From assembly GCA_900551365.1 (NCBI GenBank), contig URVZ01000012.1, positions 1-36,771 of the forward strand: a stretch of DNA of 36,771 bases, read 5' to 3'. The notes below the pieces were generated by a model, which was not told where the DNA came from, searched no databases, and saw nothing but the letters and a program-made list of their open reading frames with translations. This document shows, one piece after another, positions 15,325 through 23,482 of the stretch. A program made the position numbers and the translations under genes. Source of the DNA: an uncultured Collinsella sp. GTDB lineage: Bacteria > Actinomycetota > Coriobacteriia > Coriobacteriales > Coriobacteriaceae. How positions within the stretch are numbered: the first letter of the stretch is position 1; every line of letters begins with the position of its first letter.

Positions 15325-16014
15325 CTAGACGTCTTTCACCACGTCGGGACTCGTCGCACGCGATGCGCGATAGGCATCGGCCTCCTTGGAGACGCGTTCG
15401 AGCAGCTCGGATGTATCGACGCCCTCGACTTGCGCGACCGTTTCAACCGTCTGCATGGCGACCGCCCTCAGGTACGCGCACGCGCTGTCCCCCAGCTGCT
15501 CGAGGTCTATCTCCTCGCCGCCCTCCCGGGCAAAGCCGACCGCCATCACAAAGCCCATGATGCCCGAGACCAGAAAGCCCACCGCAAAGCTCGAATCTGC
15601 CTTGAGCTCTTCTCCGTCGGGGTGGACGATCTCTCTCACGCGGTCGATGATGATCGTATGGATGCCCTGCACGACCTGCTCGGCGGCACCCGCCCTCATG
15701 GTGATGACGATGCGCCGCAGCAGGCAGCGGACGTCGCGCCGGTCGAACGCCGAAAGGTCGCCCTCGCTCGAAAAATGCCAGAGGGCATCGGTGATAAGCT
15801 CGTTATCCTGCAGCAGCTGGGTCATGGCGATGGCGACGAGTTCATCGAAATCGTGAAAATAGTAGTAAAACGTTCCGCGATTGCACTGGGCGGCGCGGGT
15901 CACCTCGCCAACCGACAGCTCGAAGATGCTGTTGTTCTCGATGAGCTCCCAAAACGCCTCGATGATACGGGTGCGTGCATCGGGCGCATCGGCGTCCTTA
16001 CGCGGTCTCGCCAT
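15325..16014 (-). CDS. TetR/AcrR-family transcriptional regulator
   Basis: The product has 229 residues. The N-terminal DNA-binding domain (about 10-57) has the family pattern ARTRIIEAFWELIENNSI, then LSVGEVTRAAQCNRGTFYYY and FHDFDELVAIA. The C-terminal ligand-binding region includes a hydrophobic stretch FAVGFLVSGIMGFVMAVGFA. The gene begins inside the 3' end of the large activase gene (overlap 17 bp from the ATG at 16014; a GTG at 16023 is an alternative start), so the two are translationally coupled. A 21-bp palindrome before the activase gene is the likely operator. The ligand is unknown; an acyl-CoA or organic acid linked to the activase is a reasonable guess only. Confidence 0.88.
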   Translation of the reverse strand: MARPRKDADAPDARTRIIEAFWELIENNSIFELSVGEVTRAAQCNRGTFYYYFHDFDELVAIAMTQLLQDNELITDALWHFSSEGDLSAFDRRDVRCLLRRIVITMRAGAAEQVVQGIHTIIIDRVREIVHPDGEELKADSSFAVGFLVSGIMGFVMAVGFAREGGEEIDLEQLGDSACAYLRAVAMQTVETVAQVEGVDTSELLERVSKEADAYRASRATSPDVVKDV

Positions 16015-19000
16015 GCGCCTCACCGCACCCCTGCGCCTTGGCGTTCATGATGAGCATCTGAAGACGGTTCTCCACGTTGGCGAAGCTCACGTCGGGATCG
16101 TAGTCGAGCGGCAGGAACTGCGCCGTGGGATACTGCTCCTTGAGCGCATGGATGAGCCCGCGCCCCACGACATGGTTGGGCAGACACCCGAACGGCTGCA
16201 GGATCACGAAGTTGCGGCAGCCGCGCTTGGCGTGCTCGAGAATCTCCGCCGGAATCAGCACGCCCTCGCCCGCATCGAACGTATGGTGCAGGATCTTATC
16301 GCTCGCGCGCACGAGCTCGGGCATGCGCGTCGGCGGCTCGTAGAGCGGGCTCGCCGCGCCCAGGCGGTCGCAACGGTCGTGCGCGAGCTCGAACAGGTTG
16401 TCCGCCGTGGCGTACCAGGCCTTTTCGGGCAGCGACAGGTCGACGTGGAACTCGCGCGACTGCGCATGCTTGTAGAAATAGGTCTTGCGGATCACGTCGG
16501 TCATGCGCGCCTCGATGACCTCGAGCCCGTTGTCCTCGAGGTAGCGCTCGATCTCGTGGTTGGCGCCGAGATGGAAATTGAGCAGGTACTCGCCCACGAT
16601 GAGAACGGTCGGATGCGGGTTCGAGCGGTCGTACGGAACGGCGTCCATGATCGCAAGCGCGCGTTTGAAGCCCGTCGCCTGGCCTCTCAGCCCGGAGCGC
16701 TCCATGCCCTCGATAACCTCATCGAGCGCGCGGTCGAACGCAGCGTCCGCCGCGCCCTTCTCGAGCTCGTAGGGACGGATGCGCCTAAGAATGGCCTCGA
16801 GGGCATCGATCATGGGAAGACCGTAGGCGATCTGGATGCTCGGGCCAAGGCCGAGCTTGAAGCCCGGATGCGCATTGTGGGCATCGACGTCGTCGTTGGT
16901 GAGCACCGGGACATAGTCGTATCCCGCGTCGTCGAGCGCGCGGCGCAGCAGGGGCATGTAGTGCGTCAGGCGGCAGTCGCCGATATACTTGCCAGTCACC
17001 ACGGCGACGTCGTTCGGGTCGTACTTACCGCTCTCGAGTGCCGCGAGCGCCTCGCCGATCACGATTTGCGCGGGGAAGCAGATGTCGTTGTGCACATAGC
17101 GTTTGCCCAGGCGGATGGCATCCTCGCGCCCGATATCAAGGGCCTCGGCGCGCACGCCCTGATTGCGCATCGCCGCGGTCATGAGCCTGCAGAACGCATG
17201 GGAGGTGTTGGGGACCAGCGCGATCTTGTCGTGCCGGTCGCGCTTGGTGTACTTGACCTTATACGGGTCGTCGAGCGGATGGACCGCGTGCACCCGGGCG
17301 CCCTCGGCACGCTCCTCCGCGCGACGACGGTTGACCGACTCGATAAACGAACGCACGCGAATGCCCATGGGACCGGCGACGTCGCTCTCATCGAGCTTGA
17401 TCATCATCGGAACCTTGGAGCCCATCTCGCCCATCATGCGCGCGATCTCGTCGGTGAGATACGCATCGTGGCCGCAGCCGAAGCTGCCCATCTGCACGAG
17501 CTCGAGCTCGGGCGTCGATGCGACGATGACCGCGCACGACAGCATGCGCGCATGGTAGTTGTTCACGATGTCGATGCGGCTGTTGGAAAGATCGACGTTG
17601 CAGACCCCCGGCACCGCATCGGGCGTCAGCACGGGGATGCCGCGCTCAGAGAAGAGCTTGGGCAGCCCGTGGTTGACCAGCGGGTCGTTGTGGTACGGGC
17701 GCGAAGCGATCACCACCGCGTAGCCGCCGTCCTCGCGCACGTTCTCGAGCACCTGCCTGCCGCGCAGCTGCAGCTGGTTCTCAAACGTCTCCTGCGCGCG
17801 GTCCGCCTGCTCGGTCGCCTTGGCAACCAGGTCGGCATCGATATCGAAGGTCTCCTTGCACCACGCCTTGAGCTGGCGGTTTCGGTCGCCCTCGTCGTAC
17901 CAGTGGAACAGCGGCGTATCGAACGGAACGCCGAAACGCTCCTCCGGGTTATCGGAATTGCGCATCACGTAGGGGTATCCCTTTACGACGGCGCACATCC
18001 ACTCGCTGGTAGAGGCGGTGTTTTCGGTGGGCACCGTCGTGATGATGGGCATGAAGATGCGGTCGACGCCGGCGTCGACGAGATTGCGGATGTGCCCGTG
18101 GACGAGCTTGGCCGGGAAGCACACGGTGTCGGATGTGACGTGCGCCAGACCGCGCTCGTACATCGCCTTGGTGCTGCGTCCCGAGACGCGCACCTTAAAG
18201 CCGAGCGTGCTGAAGAACGTCGACCAGAACGGCATGGTGTCCCAGAACTCGAGCACACGGGGAATGCCGATCGTGACATCGCGCCCCCCGCTGACGGGAA
18301 CCGTGGGGTACGACTCGAACAGCAGCTTCTCGCGGTCGACAAAGAGATTGGGGGCAGCCGCGGTCCGGTCGCGCCCCGTGCCGGGTGCCTGTGCCTCGCA
18401 AGCACCCTGCGGACGCAGCTCCTCCGCCGCGGGAACCTCGCGCACGAGCTCATCCCATGAGATGGCGCCGCCGCGCGGGCAGCGATTGCCCGTGACGTAA
18501 AGCGAGCCGTCGCCAAATGCCACGACCGCGCGCTGGCAGCGGTTGTTGCACCGACGGCAGGTAACGCCGCCGAACTCGCGATGCTCGAAGCGCTCCACGG
18601 CATCGAGCCCGATAAACGACGTGCCGGCGTCGCCCTTGCGGCATTCCTCGCGCGCGAGCAGGGCGATACCGATAGCGCCCATCAGCCCCGGGTGGGGCGC
18701 ACGCGTGACGGGTTTGCCCAGATACTGCTCGAATGCGCGCAGCACCGCGTCGTTTCGGAACGTGCCGCCCTGGACGACGACTTTGTCGCCCAGACGGTTG
18801 AGATTTGAAACGCGAATGACCTTGGTGAACACGTTCTCGATAATCGAACGGCAGAGACCGGCCATGATGTCGCCCGGACCCTTACCGCGCCGCTGCTCGG
18901 AAACGACGCTGCTGTTCATGAACACCGTGCAGCGGCTGCCGAGAACGGCGGGGGCTTTGGACGAAAATGCCTCGGTCGCGATATCCTCAACGGCTATTCC

Positions 19001-20437
19001 GAGGTTTTTGGCAAAACCCTCGAGGAACGAGCCGCAGCCCGCAGAGCACGCCTCGTTGACGACGATATCGGTCAGCACGCCGTGGTTGAGCCAGATGGCC
19101 TTCATATCCTGTCCGCCGATGTCGAGCACGAAGGTCGCATCGGGAACGCATGCGCACGCGGCGCGGGCGTGCGCGACCGTCTCGACCGTATGGTAGTCGG
19201 CGTGGAACGCGCGCGCGAAAAGCTCCTCGCCGTATCCCGTGGTGCCCACGGCATCGATCGCAAGCGTGACTCCCGCTGTCTCCCAGCGGTTCTTCAAGCT
19301 GACAAGACCCTGTTGGGCGACGTCGAGCGGTCTGCCGTTATTAGACGCGTAGAACGAATCGACAAGCTCACCCGCCTCATCGACCAGGGCGAACTTGGTC
19401 GTCGTGCTCCCCGAATCGATACCGAGCGCCACACGCACCGTCTCTCCGGGCGCATACGCATCCGGACCCTTTGCCGGCGTCTCTTTGCCATGGCGTGCCG
19501 TAAAATCCGCCTGCTCGGCAGGTGTGGCAAAAAAGGGCTGGGCAAGACGTCCCTCCCCGCTTGCGGGCGCGACCGTCTCGAGCTTATCCAGCCGGACAAA
19601 AGCGTCGGGAAGGTCGATCGGTTGGGACGATGCGAACATGTCGGTCAGCGACAGGGCGGCACCGCGCGCGACCATGATCTGCGGATCGCGCGGGACGATA
19701 ACCTGATCGTCCGATAGATTCAGTTGCTCCCGGAACACGCGGACCAGCGTGGGGTTGTAGGCGAGCGTACCGCCCTCGAAGATTACCGGCGGCTCGATGT
19801 CGATACCCTGGGCCAGACCGCCGATCGTTTGGCGGGCGACCGCGTGAAGCGCCGAAAGCGCCAGGTCGGTGGTAGGAATGCCCTCGTTGAGCAGCGGCTG
19901 GATATCGGTCTTTGCGTACACGCCGCAGCGGCCCGAGACCTCGTGGACGGTCGTTCCCCGGCTTGCGAGCTGCTCGAACTCGCCCGATTCGGTGCCGACC
20001 CCCATGAGCTTTGCCATCTCGTCGATAAATGCACCGGTACCGCCTGCGCACGAGCCGTTCATGCGCATGTCGGCAACCTCGATGTCTCCCTTATCGTTGG
20101 TGCGGAAGAAGATCATCTTGGCGTCTTGGCCGCCCAGCTCGATGGCGCAGCGCGTCTGCGGATAGAACCTGCTGATCGCGAGCGCGTTGGCGACCACCTC
20201 CTGAACGTACGAGGCGCCCAGCGCGGTCGCGATATCGCGCGCACCCGAGCCGGTCACCGCAACGCGCAGCGACTCATGGGGAAAGCGCTCGGCGAGCTCG
20301 CCGAGCATGGCGCGCACGCTCGCTGTCTGACACGCCCCGTGGCGGCGATATCCCCACCACGCCTCGGTCATATCCTCGTGCATCGCGTAAACTTTGGTCG
20401 TCGTCGACCCTACGTCCAGTCCTACTAGCAACGCCAT
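15998..20437 (-). CDS. Fused 2-hydroxyacyl-CoA dehydratase activase-related protein
   Basis: The product has 1479 residues. It contains two BadF/BadG/BcrA/HgdC-type ATPase domains, starting at GLDVGSTTTKVYA (N-terminus) and at LGIDSGSTTTKFA (about residue 334). Each keeps the cysteine pair that holds a bridging [4Fe-4S] cluster in HgdC: GSCAGGTGAF and GRCGVYAK in the first, EACSAGCGSF and SRCTVFMN in the second. A CRRCNNRCQ/GNRCPRGG cysteine cluster follows near residue 627. A DUF2229-type region starts near residue 719 (IPRVLEFWDTMPFW), and the rest resembles the dehydratase D-component. Classical activases are about 260 residues and use ATP to inject an electron into a partner dehydratase. 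No separate dehydratase genes are nearby. The start at 20437 has GGAG upstream. Substrate and physiological role are unknown. Confidence 0.88.
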   Translation of the reverse strand: MALLVGLDVGSTTTKVYAMHEDMTEAWWGYRRHGACQTASVRAMLGELAERFPHESLRVAVTGSGARDIATALGASYVQEVVANALAISRFYPQTRCAIELGGQDAKMIFFRTNDKGDIEVADMRMNGSCAGGTGAFIDEMAKLMGVGTESGEFEQLASRGTTVHEVSGRCGVYAKTDIQPLLNEGIPTTDLALSALHAVARQTIGGLAQGIDIEPPVIFEGGTLAYNPTLVRVFREQLNLSDDQVIVPRDPQIMVARGAALSLTDMFASSQPIDLPDAFVRLDKLETVAPASGEGRLAQPFFATPAEQADFTARHGKETPAKGPDAYAPGETVRVALGIDSGSTTTKFALVDEAGELVDSFYASNNGRPLDVAQQGLVSLKNRWETAGVTLAIDAVGTTGYGEELFARAFHADYHTVETVAHARAACACVPDATFVLDIGGQDMKAIWLNHGVLTDIVVNEACSAGCGSFLEGFAKNLGIAVEDIATEAFSSKAPAVLGSRCTVFMNSSVVSEQRRGKGPGDIMAGLCRSIIENVFTKVIRVSNLNRLGDKVVVQGGTFRNDAVLRAFEQYLGKPVTRAPHPGLMGAIGIALLAREECRKGDAGTSFIGLDAVERFEHREFGGVTCRRCNNRCQRAVVAFGDGSLYVTGNRCPRGGAISWDELVREVPAAEELRPQGACEAQAPGTGRDRTAAAPNLFVDREKLLFESYPTVPVSGGRDVTIGIPRVLEFWDTMPFWSTFFSTLGFKVRVSGRSTKAMYERGLAHVTSDTVCFPAKLVHGHIRNLVDAGVDRIFMPIITTVPTENTASTSEWMCAVVKGYPYVMRNSDNPEERFGVPFDTPLFHWYDEGDRNRQLKAWCKETFDIDADLVAKATEQADRAQETFENQLQLRGRQVLENVREDGGYAVVIASRPYHNDPLVNHGLPKLFSERGIPVLTPDAVPGVCNVDLSNSRIDIVNNYHARMLSCAVIVASTPELELVQMGSFGCGHDAYLTDEIARMMGEMGSKVPMMIKLDESDVAGPMGIRVRSFIESVNRRRAEERAEGARVHAVHPLDDPYKVKYTKRDRHDKIALVPNTSHAFCRLMTAAMRNQGVRAEALDIGREDAIRLGKRYVHNDICFPAQIVIGEALAALESGKYDPNDVAVVTGKYIGDCRLTHYMPLLRRALDDAGYDYVPVLTNDDVDAHNAHPGFKLGLGPSIQIAYGLPMIDALEAILRRIRPYELEKGAADAAFDRALDEVIEGMERSGLRGQATGFKRALAIMDAVPYDRSNPHPTVLIVGEYLLNFHLGANHEIERYLEDNGLEVIEARMTDVIRKTYFYKHAQSREFHVDLSLPEKAWYATADNLFELAHDRCDRLGAASPLYEPPTRMPELVRASDKILHHTFDAGEGVLIPAEILEHAKRGCRNFVILQPFGCLPNHVVGRGLIHALKEQYPTAQFLPLDYDPDVSFANVENRLQMLIMNAKAQGCGEAHGETA

Positions 20438-20486
20438 AATGCTCCGTCTCTCGCATTTTTCCTGCTAGAGATATACCACTCTACGT

Positions 20487-20507
20487 AATACAACAGACTG
20501 TTGTATT
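20487..20507. promoter_or_regulatory. Palindromic operator, probable TetR site
   Basis: AATACAACAG (20487-20496) and CTGTTGTATT (20498-20507) are perfect reverse complements around a single central A. The site lies 50 bp upstream of the activase start codon, in the gap between that gene and a terminator. Its length and symmetry suit TetR-family dimers, and the only TetR gene nearby is the second gene of the same unit. Confidence 0.7.
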
Positions 20508-20519
20508 TAAACTCCGTAT

Positions 20520-20552
20520 AAAAAGCGGCTGCCGAAACGCTTCAGCAGCCGC
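20520..20552 (-). terminator. Intrinsic terminator after the DUF2798 gene
   Basis: GCGGCTGC (20525-20532) pairs with GCAGCCGC (20545-20552), and the minus strand continues with TTTTT (20520-20524). It separates the DUF2798 gene from the activase promoter. Further upstream in the same gap, CGCTTAGGG (20665-20673) and CCCTAAGCG (20708-20716) form another nine-pair stem next to the DUF2798 stop codon. Confidence 0.75.
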
Positions 20553-20718
20553 CGAATGCACCAACAGATTGTTCTGCGCGCTAGCACGTCGGGCAACGGA
20601 GCAGCACGGGCCCTCCGGTCATGCGCACCGCTCACGCCCGCAATGTCGCCGAGAGAGCTATCCACGCTTAGGGCTCCAACCAAGCAAGTCGCCCGCGCTC
20701 AGCAGATCCCTAAGCGAG

Positions 20719-21267
20719 CTACTCGCACTCAGGAGCCATAGCCTGCTCCAAGAGCTCGGCATGCTCCTCCTCGAAAACCGTCCCCACAGGGAAGGCGCGA
20801 CGGAAGACGAAGTGGGAAATCGGACCGGCTACCAAAAGGTTCCACGGCAGCGCCATCACAAAATTATGCGGGATGTTGATCATCCAGATCGCGGGCACGG
20901 AATACAGGTTCGCAAGGATGCCGCCGGGCATGTGCGTCAGACCCTCGCAGGCACCGTACAGCGACATGATGATGACCATGGGAACGACCATGCAGGAGCT
21001 GACGGCGAGCGTCATGGCGAGCGGCGAGCTCTTGCCCGGAGTGACCAAGTACTTAAAGGCGAAACCCTTGGCAAGCGGGCTGGCGACGAACCGGTCGCAG
21101 CACACGGCAAAGATATAGGCAACGGGGAAGCCGAGCCACGCAGCGGCAACGACCTCGCCGTTGATGGCCCCGTGCTGCAGGGCAACGTTGTAGATGCTCA
21201 TCCAGAGCACCATGCAAAAGCACATGATAAAGGTGAACAGCAGGCTCTCTCGTTTGTTGATAGGCAT
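20719..21267 (-). CDS. DUF2798-family membrane protein
   Basis: The product has 182 residues with about four hydrophobic segments in two similar halves: LLFTFIMCFCMVLWMSIYNVAL with a following WLGFPVAYIFAVCCDRFVA, and MTLAVSSCMVVPMVIIMSLYG with IPHNFVMALPWNLLVAGPI. The pattern, with the repeated polar residues near each first helix, matches small DUF2798 proteins of unknown function. The ATG at 21267 has AAAGGA about 11 bases upstream; a longer in-frame reading lacks a ribosome site. It is likely monocistronic, between a hairpin with a T-tract upstream and a terminator downstream. No functional partner is visible. Confidence 0.75.
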   Translation of the reverse strand: MPINKRESLLFTFIMCFCMVLWMSIYNVALQHGAINGEVVAAAWLGFPVAYIFAVCCDRFVASPLAKGFAFKYLVTPGKSSPLAMTLAVSSCMVVPMVIIMSLYGACEGLTHMPGGILANLYSVPAIWMINIPHNFVMALPWNLLVAGPISHFVFRRAFPVGTVFEEEHAELLEQAMAPECE

Positions 21268-21311
21268 GAAGGGCAGATTCCTTTCTGTGTTACGCCGCGG
21301 CACCACGCAAC

Positions 21312-21362
21312 AAAAACGGGCGGGCAAGATGGAGCTGTTGGAACTTCATCTCGCCCGCCCGT
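21312..21362 (-). terminator. Terminator or leader attenuator before the DUF2798 gene
   Basis: ACGGGCGGGC (21316-21325) pairs with GCCCGCCCGT (21353-21362). AGATG and CATCT extend the stem inward, and the minus strand continues TTTTTG. It lies 45 bp before the DUF2798 start and about 220 bp after the exporter stop, so it could terminate the exporter transcript or attenuate a DUF2798 transcript. Confidence 0.7.
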
Positions 21363-21475
21363 GTTACGCGCGTCTGCGACTACTTATGTGGTGGAACTAC
21401 CCTAACACGAACGGCGCGCGCTTCGTAAGCGTTGAGTTTGTGGAGATGCAGGGCACCAAACCCCCCGACCCCATA

Positions 21476-21542
21476 AGTTGCGGTGGAATACGGACTGTTT
21501 TGACCCTTTAAGCAACAATTCAGTCCCTATTTCACCGCAACT
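21476..21542. repeat. Imperfect 22-bp inverted repeat
   Basis: Arms 21476-21497 (starting AGTTGCGGTGGAATA) and 21521-21542 (ending TATTTCACCGCAACT) pair with two mismatches around a 23-base loop. There is no U-tract. It lies between the exporter gene's 3' end and the DUF2798 gene. The minus-strand GGGACTG resembles the GGGACAGG of two nearby-type hairpins (21546-21578 and 29199-29235), so it may belong to the same class of palindromic repeat. Confidence 0.5.
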
Positions 21543-21545
21543 CAT

Positions 21546-21578
21546 TTGGTGCAAAGTAACCTGTCCCCCTTGCACCAA
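21546..21578. repeat. Hairpin repeat with AACCTGTCCC loop, copy 1
   Basis: TTGGTGCAA (21546-21554) and TTGCACCAA (21570-21578) are a perfect nine-pair stem. The loop contains AACCTGTCCC. On the minus strand it begins directly after the exporter stop codon (TAA then TTGGTGCAA). A hairpin with a different stem but the same ten loop bases follows rph at 29199-29235. Confidence 0.55.
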
Positions 21579-23147
21579 TTAGCTGGTATGGCGCCAGCGA
21601 GGGTCGGTGAGGGTTCTCGCCACGCCCAAGCCAACGGGCAGAAACGCCACGATGAGCACTGCGCGCACAAACCAGCCGAGCATGTTGACCGTGTCGAAGG
21701 TGCACATGTAATACATAGAGCGATAGAGATACAGACCGGGCACCATAATGACAATCGAAGGCACCGTGAGGGCGATGCGCGGGTAGGTGAGCTTGACTTC
21801 GGCCAAGCTTGCCAGCAGACCCGATACCAGCGCGCCGATAAACGCTGCTGCCTCGGGAGGCATTCCCGTGCTGAGGCCCAGGAAGGGAATCATCGTCGGC
21901 GCATCGACAAGGGTCAGACGCAGGGTATTGGACACGGCGCCGATCAACCCAGCTGCCGCGGCCATCTTTACCGGGCTGTTGAACATCACCGAGAAGCCGA
22001 ATACGCCAACGAAGCTCATCACCACGCGCAGGAGCGTAAGGGCAAGCGGCGAAAGGCCCAGTGGGGCAAAGTCGTCCGGCGCCAGGCCAACACACTCGGC
22101 AACCATCCAACCTACGAGGGTCGCCATCACAATAATCGATACGGCATATGAAAGGCGCTCGATACCGCTTCGCATGTCGAGCTTAGCGATGTCGAGGCCT
22201 GCCGTAATGAGTGGAAAGCCGGGAATCACAAAGAGCATGGCGCCGATATAGCCTTCTTGGTGCGACATTGCCCCCGGTATGACCTGGCCAAGGCCGAGCA
22301 ATGCCAGCAGATACGAAACGCAAGCGAGCGCAACGCCGGTCGTCAGCGCGCTGAACTGACCAAGGCCTTGCTTGAGAATATGGGAGCGGGCAAAGTTGCC
22401 GACACCCGCGCCCACGAACGCGCAGGCCATCTCGATAGGGCCGCCGCCGAGCAAAAAAACGAAGGCGCCACAGGCGCAGGCCGCCGCAAGGCCCTGTTGC
22501 CAAGGCGCGTAATCAGGTTTTGAACTCTCAACGGTCTTGAGCATCTCGTGATACTCGTGCACCGTGAAGCGACGACCATAGGTCTCGATTTCCTTGAGGA
22601 AACTCTCCATCATCCAAATGCGATGGGTATTGACGCCCGTTGTGGGCAAGCTGACGACCTCATTAAAGCAGTGACCATCTTCGATGCAGGTGCACTCAAA
22701 CGACAGAAGACTTAAGTCAACGTGGATGGTGACACCGAGTACGGCGGCAACACGATTCATGGTATCGCGCACGCGCCAGGCACCCGTTCCGCTTGCCAGC
22801 ATAAGCATGCCGGTGCGGCAGATGATGGATGATTTATCGGTGAGCGGCGCATCGACGGCAAGCTCATCGCCTGCCGTCACGATCTGGTGCCAGTCAGTTT
22901 TCATATGGAGCGCGCCGGCACGAACACCGTGGTGCATGGGGGCTCTCGAAAGCAGCGAGTCAAGGCGCGAAGGCTGTGGGGGCTCCGTTAATTCGCCCTC
23001 GTCCTCGTCGGGCTCTTCATCGACCAGATCAAATGAGTCAAGCGATGCCGGCTCGCGACGATCGATTAGCTCCTCATCCTCATCATCAAAGTAATTGAAC
23101 TGATCGAGCATGTCCTCTTCGATTGCACGCTCGCTCGCGTCGTCCAT
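21579..23147 (-). CDS. Threonine/serine exporter family protein (ThrE type)
   Basis: The product has 522 residues. A highly acidic, probably cytosolic N-terminus (about 1-65, rich in Asp/Glu) precedes a soluble region that leads into two membrane blocks. The first block (about WQQGLAAACACGAFVFLLGG to SIIVMATLVGWMVAECVG) matches the DUF1212 half, and the second (LALTLLRVVMSFVGVFGFSV onward) matches the DUF3815 half of ThrE, which exports threonine and serine in Corynebacterium. Here both halves are one chain, as in ThrE, rather than the split pair seen in many Firmicutes. The ATG at 23147 follows GGAAGGGAG. No neighbouring gene suggests the substrate, so amino-acid export is a family-based inference. 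Confidence 0.85.
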   Translation of the reverse strand: MDDASERAIEEDMLDQFNYFDDEDEELIDRREPASLDSFDLVDEEPDEDEGELTEPPQPSRLDSLLSRAPMHHGVRAGALHMKTDWHQIVTAGDELAVDAPLTDKSSIICRTGMLMLASGTGAWRVRDTMNRVAAVLGVTIHVDLSLLSFECTCIEDGHCFNEVVSLPTTGVNTHRIWMMESFLKEIETYGRRFTVHEYHEMLKTVESSKPDYAPWQQGLAAACACGAFVFLLGGGPIEMACAFVGAGVGNFARSHILKQGLGQFSALTTGVALACVSYLLALLGLGQVIPGAMSHQEGYIGAMLFVIPGFPLITAGLDIAKLDMRSGIERLSYAVSIIVMATLVGWMVAECVGLAPDDFAPLGLSPLALTLLRVVMSFVGVFGFSVMFNSPVKMAAAAGLIGAVSNTLRLTLVDAPTMIPFLGLSTGMPPEAAAFIGALVSGLLASLAEVKLTYPRIALTVPSIVIMVPGLYLYRSMYYMCTFDTVNMLGWFVRAVLIVAFLPVGLGVARTLTDPRWRHTS

Positions 23148-23346
23148 ATAGACGCTCCCTTCCTACCGACTAACCCCCATCCTAGGCAGCAACGGCTAAA
23201 GGAAACATAAAAGAGACGACTGTCATGCGAGCCATGTGCGCAATATCCGTTGGATAGTCGTTTAAGAGCGTCCCTAATGACTACATCAATGTTCTAAGTA
23301 TCAATCAAGTCAACGCCGCAGGTAGAGGACGGACAGCGAGCGACGT

Positions 23347-23432
23347 CCAGGGCGAACAAGTTGGCATGAAAAAGGCAAGGCATAGACCTTCTGGTCATGC
23401 CTTGCCTTTTGAATGACAAATTGTCGCCCTGG
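23347..23432. terminator. Bidirectional terminator inside a longer stem
   Basis: AAAAGGCAAGGCAT (23370-23383) and ATGCCTTGCCTTTT (23397-23410) are perfect complements. GACC/GGTC extends the stem around a TTCT loop, and T-runs lie on both strands. Outside, CCAGGGCGA (23347-23355) pairs with TCGCCCTGG (23424-23432). It would end lysS transcription on the minus strand. The rest of the 335-bp gap before the exporter gene (23148-23346) shows only a weak hairpin and the octamer GAGCGACG near 23337. Confidence 0.75.
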
Positions 23433-23451
23433 GCGGCGCGCAGCGTCAACT

Positions 23452-23479
23452 GGTTACGCGGTTCGTAGAACCGCGTAAC
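23452..23479 (-). repeat. GTTACGCGGTT hairpin repeat, copy 1 (after lysS)
   Basis: GGTTACGCGGTT and AACCGCGTAACC form a twelve-pair stem around a four- to five-base loop, beginning a few bases after the lysS stop codon. No U-tract follows. A nearly identical hairpin occurs after dtd at 27970-27997, and in both the minus strand continues with a related sequence (CAGTTGACG here, AACTGGTCA there). Confidence 0.65.
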
Positions 23480-23482
23480 CCC

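Noticed and set aside
15881..18460. Very long plus-strand reading frame (859 codons) opposite the activase gene
   Set aside because: It is antisense to conserved activase and TetR coding sequence, has Arg/His/Val/Leu-rich low-complexity composition and no recognisable domain. High GC makes such antisense frames common.
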